Assembly (NCBI GenBank): GCA_029932015.1
Contig: JAOZQW010000069.1
Location: 1 to 9,636 of the forward strand
DNA length: 9,636 nt
Direction of reading: 5' to 3'
Source of the DNA: Candidatus Fermentibacteraceae bacterium
GTDB taxonomy: Bacteria; Fermentibacterota; Fermentibacteria; Fermentibacterales; JCC-6
The translations under genes and the position numbers were made by a program. The stretch's first letter is position 1. Each line of letters begins with the position of its first letter. Shown piece by piece: positions 7,239 through 9,636 of this stretch. The notes under the pieces are model-generated. The model did no database searches. It had not been told where the DNA came from and worked only from the letters and a program-made list of their open reading frames with translations.

Positions 7239-7607
7239 CTAGACGGTCTCTCCCTGCCAGGATGTTACGCCATCAACGACGGAACCATGACCACCACTGG
7301 TGCACTCAACTGTGTAAGTGGTAGCAGCGGGGGTGTAGGTGTAAGCAACAGCGTCAGAGGGGCAGACAAGGCCGCTAGCGTTACCAAGGACACCGGAGCT
7401 CTCGAGACCGGCGGCATTAGTGTACTCATGTCCGAGCCTGGCGTAGTACATGGCCTCAGCAGTCGAGATGTTCTTCAGGTTGGACCTGCAGGCTGCCTTC
7501 TTGGCCTCTTCCTGGATACTGCTGAACTTAGGAATGGCTATCGCGGCAAGGATACCAATGATGACCACAACGATCATCAGCTCGATGAGGGTGAAACCTT
7601 TCTTCAT
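7239..7607 (-). CDS. pilA: Type IV pilin / type II-like prepilin
   Basis: A 122-residue prepilin with a very short leader, MKKG, cut before the phenylalanine of FTLIELMIVVVIIGILAAIAIPKF. This is the class III-type motif recognised by prepilin peptidase, with the mature Glu+5 conserved. The hydrophobic helix assembles into the pilus core. A charged helix (IQEEAKKAACRSNL) follows, then a small globular head rich in Thr, Ser and Gly. C82 and C102 probably form the C-terminal disulfide loop, and C40 is extra. ATG 7607 is preferred because AGGA lies eight bases upstream; in-frame ATG 7613 (leader MKMKKG) has it only two bases away. The gene has its own sigma-54 promoter and a strong terminator, as expected for a major pilin. 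A pseudopilin of a secretion system is the alternative; the gene symbol is by role rather than proven orthology. Confidence 0.9.
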   Translation of the reverse strand: MKKGFTLIELMIVVVIIGILAAIAIPKFSSIQEEAKKAACRSNLKNISTAEAMYYARLGHEYTNAAGLESSGVLGNASGLVCPSDAVAYTYTPAATTYTVECTSGGHGSVVDGVTSWQGETV

Positions 7608-7668
7608 CTTCATCTTCCTTTCAGTTAAGGGTTAATCGCATCATTTCGTTCCACACATACACATTGGA

Positions 7669-7684
7669 AGCAATATGCTTGCCA
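7669..7684 (-). promoter_or_regulatory. Sigma-54 (RpoN) -24/-12 promoter of the pilin gene
   Basis: The minus strand reads TGGCAAGCATATTGCT. Against the consensus TGGCACG-N4-TTGCW it differs at one base (A for C), with exact GG-to-GC spacing. Transcription should start near 7658, giving a leader of about 50 bases before the pilin start. Sigma-54 control of pilA with an NtrC-type activator (PilR) is well known in Pseudomonas, Myxococcus and Geobacter. An activator gene of this type ends about 1.5 kb upstream on the same strand. Confidence 0.88.
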
Positions 7685-7707
7685 TAGTGATTAAGTGATG
7701 TTTAATC

Positions 7708-7757
7708 TTGTATTACAAAAGCTATCACGATATTCGTTAGTGAATGTGAGCATATGC
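7708..7757. promoter_or_regulatory. Palindrome cluster upstream of the sigma-54 promoter, candidate activator sites
   Basis: Three short perfect inverted repeats fall in AT-rich DNA about 50-100 bp upstream of the predicted pilin start: TTGTA-T-TACAA (7708-7718), TATC-AC-GATA (7723-7732) and GCATATGC (7750-7757). A direct repeat AGTGAT occurs at 7686-7691 and 7694-7699, next to the -24 element. Enhancer-binding proteins act from upstream dyads, so the position fits, but no known PilR consensus is matched. Confidence 0.35.
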
Positions 7758-7778
7758 ATCATCTCAGCCTCCCCCGCG

Positions 7779-7795
7779 CCTTGCAGTTTGCAAGG
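7779..7795 (-). repeat. Stem-loop directly after the DUF2723 stop codon
   Basis: CCTTGCA-N3-TGCAAGG forms a perfect 7-bp stem with a 3-base loop. It begins on the base right after the TAG of the DUF2723 gene. No T-run follows on either strand, so it is not a classic intrinsic terminator. It may protect the 3' end of the mRNA or slow read-through into the pilin promoter region. Confidence 0.5.
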
Positions 7796-9166
7796 CTATC
7801 TGAAGTCGGTCAGGAAAGGTCTGCCGGGATTGTCCTCGACAGTCCTGTCCATCAGTCTGGACGCGAGTACATTCCTCGGTATCGAGAAATCACCCACATC
7901 GGAAACACCCGGAGACAGGTCCAGGCCGGGGTTGAAAGTGATGGCCATCCGTTCGAACCAGAGGGAGAAGTTGTCAGTCGAGAGGAGAACCACATCCGGT
8001 CTCCGGTCTTCCACGAACTTGAGGACCCACCCGCCGTACAGCAGATCATTGCTCTGAATGAAGTAGACCGCCTCGAGGGGCCCCGGTCTGAAGAACTGGT
8101 CGACTTCCTTTGTCTGGTCAACGAGGGGATCCTCCGAGGTCATTCCTGCTATGAGGACAAGAAGCCCCAGTCCGATACCGGCAGCAGTTCTGAATCCCGC
8201 TGCCATAGTGACACCTTTGAAGGAGATGAAGAGCAGAGCGAGAAGGGAGAGGGTTCCTGTCTGTGTGGTCCCAGCGGCCATCGGGTTAATCAGGCCAATG
8301 AAAAGTGCATCAAGAACCAGAATTCCCATCAGAATGTAGAGCATAAACCGGTCGGACTTGAACAAACTCCATATCCCAAGTCCTGCCGGGAGAAGCAGAG
8401 CCGGCCAGAGCATTCCAATGAGAAGCTTCCCGTGAATTGCGATGGATTCGGTAAAAGCCTCCCCTCCCATACTTGATGCGAATGCCTCTCTGTACCCTCC
8501 TGCGCTGACCTGTCTGATGAAAGTGGAAAGGGAACCGGGAGAGCCCCAGTCCATAACCGCTCCTGCTGCCGACATCAGCGGAAGTGCGAGGAAGATGCTG
8601 AGACCAAGAAGCAATCCGCCGGCAATTCGCGGTATATCCAGGCGTTTCCAGTCGAGGAGCAACAGAAGCAGTATCCCCTGGGGATGCGAGGCAATTGCCA
8701 GACCGGCCAGATACCCCCCCTCCAGGTCCGCTCCGGGTCTTCTCTGGAGTGTGACCGCAAAGATCAGGAACATAAGCGAATATGCATCCCACATCAGCAG
8801 CCGCTCCCTGACCGCCGGAAGCAGAAGAAGACCTGCAGCCAGCAGTGCAGTAGCCAGGGTCTTCTTCGCTCCGAGGAAGGTGAGCGAAAGAGCGGCCATA
8901 ATCGCGAACAGGATCCTCAGACCGGAAGAACCGAATGCGATCCATGAGCATCTGGCAAGCTGAGCGAGAAGGGGCATACCCGGTGGATGTGCGATACCTC
9001 CCAGCCGGGCAACTGTGAGAAATTCACCACCGTCCTCGACTGGAATGCCCTTCTGTCCGATAATGAATGAAAGGATGAACAGCACCATCCATAGAACAAC
9101 AAGCCATGCCCATTCCCTGAGCCTGGGTCTGAACAGAGATGGCTGAGTTCCTCTATTCGGATTCAT
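7796..9166 (-). CDS. DUF2723 membrane protein (TMEM260-like, putative protein O-glycosyltransferase)
   Basis: A 456-residue polytopic inner-membrane protein with the marks of DUF2723. These are EDGGEFLTVARLGGIAHPPGMPL (about residues 44-66, with acids D45 and E48 in the first external loop) and DWGSPGSLSTF plus VSAGGY (about 206-225), followed by many hydrophobic helices. The C-terminal soluble part contains NDLLYGGW and RRPDVVLL, as in the family. The animal member TMEM260 is an O-mannosyltransferase, and bacterial members are mostly uncharacterised. It is short at the C-terminus, ending soon after GRPFLTDF where longer members continue. ATG 9166 has AGGAG four bases upstream. An earlier in-frame start at 9223 lies inside the regulator gene without a ribosome site. 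It overlaps the regulator's stop by 14 bp, so the two are co-transcribed. Adjacency to pilA makes pilin a candidate acceptor (inference). Confidence 0.85.
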   Translation of the reverse strand: MNPNRGTQPSLFRPRLREWAWLVVLWMVLFILSFIIGQKGIPVEDGGEFLTVARLGGIAHPPGMPLLAQLARCSWIAFGSSGLRILFAIMAALSLTFLGAKKTLATALLAAGLLLLPAVRERLLMWDAYSLMFLIFAVTLQRRPGADLEGGYLAGLAIASHPQGILLLLLLDWKRLDIPRIAGGLLLGLSIFLALPLMSAAGAVMDWGSPGSLSTFIRQVSAGGYREAFASSMGGEAFTESIAIHGKLLIGMLWPALLLPAGLGIWSLFKSDRFMLYILMGILVLDALFIGLINPMAAGTTQTGTLSLLALLFISFKGVTMAAGFRTAAGIGLGLLVLIAGMTSEDPLVDQTKEVDQFFRPGPLEAVYFIQSNDLLYGGWVLKFVEDRRPDVVLLSTDNFSLWFERMAITFNPGLDLSPGVSDVGDFSIPRNVLASRLMDRTVEDNPGRPFLTDFR

Positions 9167-9636
9167 CCTTCTCCTGAGAGGTGAGACCGTACCTCTCCAG
9201 CCTCCTGTGAAGGGTGCTCTCATTTATACCGAGCAGCTTGGCGGCCAGACGCTTCTGACCACCTGCGCGGTGTTCCAATACGTATATGGTGTATGCCTTC
9301 TCTATTTCTCTTAGAGTCGGATATACTGATGGTGTGCCGGAGGGATTGAGTCCGTCAGTCTCGAAGAACGTTTCAGGCGTCGCAGAATCGTGTGATTCAT
9401 TAGGGTGAGCTGCGCGAAGATAGTCGGGCAAGTCACTTTCATCGATGATCTCATCAGGGGACATCACGCAAAGACGCTCAACCATATTCTCGAGTTCCCG
9501 CACATTGCCCGGCCAGGAGTAGTCCAGAAGGTTCGACATTGCGCTCTCAGTGAATTTCTTCTCTGTCTCTCCGCTGTCATAAGCATAATTTGCCAGGAAT
9601 TTATTTACGAGAAGAGGTATGTCGGAGATACGCTCC
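9153..9636 (-). CDS. Sigma-54-dependent transcriptional activator (NtrC/PilR type), C-terminal part
   Basis: The last 160 residues of an enhancer-binding protein; the rest lies beyond the right edge. The visible part starts in the AAA+ domain with ERISDIPLLVNKFL and YSWPGNVRELENMVERL, the sensor region shared by NtrC-family activators. After a polar linker comes a Fis-type helix-turn-helix (LREIEKAYTIYVLEH, then GGQKRLAAKLLGINESTL, then HRRLERYGL) that would bind upstream dyads. Such proteins hydrolyse ATP to open sigma-54 promoters. The GAFTGA loop, Walker motifs and any receiver domain are outside the window. Because the pilin gene just downstream has a sigma-54 promoter, a PilR role is likely but not shown. 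It is followed by, and overlaps, the DUF2723 gene. Confidence 0.92.
   Translation of the reverse strand, partial: ERISDIPLLVNKFLANYAYDSGETEKKFTESAMSNLLDYSWPGNVRELENMVERLCVMSPDEIIDESDLPDYLRAAHPNESHDSATPETFFETDGLNPSGTPSVYPTLREIEKAYTIYVLEHRAGGQKRLAAKLLGINESTLHRRLERYGLTSQEKDESE

Noticed and set aside
7230..7628. A 132-codon plus-strand open frame antisense to the pilin
   Set aside because: The pilin on the other strand is unmistakable, with its own promoter and terminator. The antisense frame has no plausible ribosome site or motif.
7754..8476. A 240-codon plus-strand open frame
   Set aside because: It lies antisense to the DUF2723 gene and the region after it. Its translation is charged and low in structure and shows no family motif, while the opposite strand has clear DUF2723 signatures.
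8310..8951. A 213-codon minus-strand open frame
   Set aside because: It is out of frame within the DUF2723 gene, with Arg/Ser/Gly-rich composition typical of a shadow frame.
1..9636. CRISPR arrays, insertion sequences, tRNA or rRNA genes
   Set aside because: No regularly spaced repeats, terminal inverted repeats with a transposase, or tRNA/rRNA-like segments were seen by eye.

Overview
The window looks like a chromosomal segment of a Gram-negative-type bacterium with moderately GC-rich DNA. It encodes a type IV pilin, a sigma-54 activator and several core housekeeping genes. Gene order matches no model organism I recognise. Two oddities point to an uncultivated lineage, perhaps of the FCB group or a related candidate phylum: an HU protein fused to a carbohydrate-binding-type domain, and a divergent Obg. 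The lineage is a guess, because no rRNA or strong marker is present. I see no insertion sequence, tRNA, rRNA or CRISPR array.

Left part (1-5160), housekeeping. On the minus strand, an HU-CBM48-like fusion gene (1919-2449) leads by one base into ftsK (1-1917, cut by the window edge). Between this pair and the next minus-strand pair lies a plus-strand shikimate kinase gene (2594-3133). Its 3' end overlaps the 3' end of dprA by 16 bp. obg and dprA form a minus-strand pair (5159 to 3118) with overlapping stop and start codons. obg has no ATG, GTG or TTG that would preserve its conserved N-terminus, and it appears to start at a CTG placed behind a perfect Shine-Dalgarno sequence.

Right part (5295-9636), a type IV pilus locus with membrane glycosyltransferase-like proteins. 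A polytopic GT-C/PMT-like protein (5295-6878, plus) converges on a type IV pilin gene (7239-7607, minus). The pilin gene has a textbook sigma-54 promoter (7669-7684) and a strong intrinsic terminator with a UUCG-type loop (7189-7215). Upstream, on the same strand, a sigma-54 enhancer-binding regulator (9153-9636, C-terminal part only) overlaps by 14 bp a DUF2723 membrane protein gene (7796-9166), a family related to protein O-mannosyltransferases.

The likely story for the right part is that the PilR-like regulator activates the sigma-54 pilin promoter and that one or both membrane enzymes glycosylate the pilin or another envelope protein. The promoter, terminator, domain motifs and overlaps are read directly from the sequence. 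The regulator-target and enzyme-substrate links are inference. The 310 bp between the GT-C gene and the pilin terminator holds no intact gene but may carry a decayed minus-strand coding remnant.
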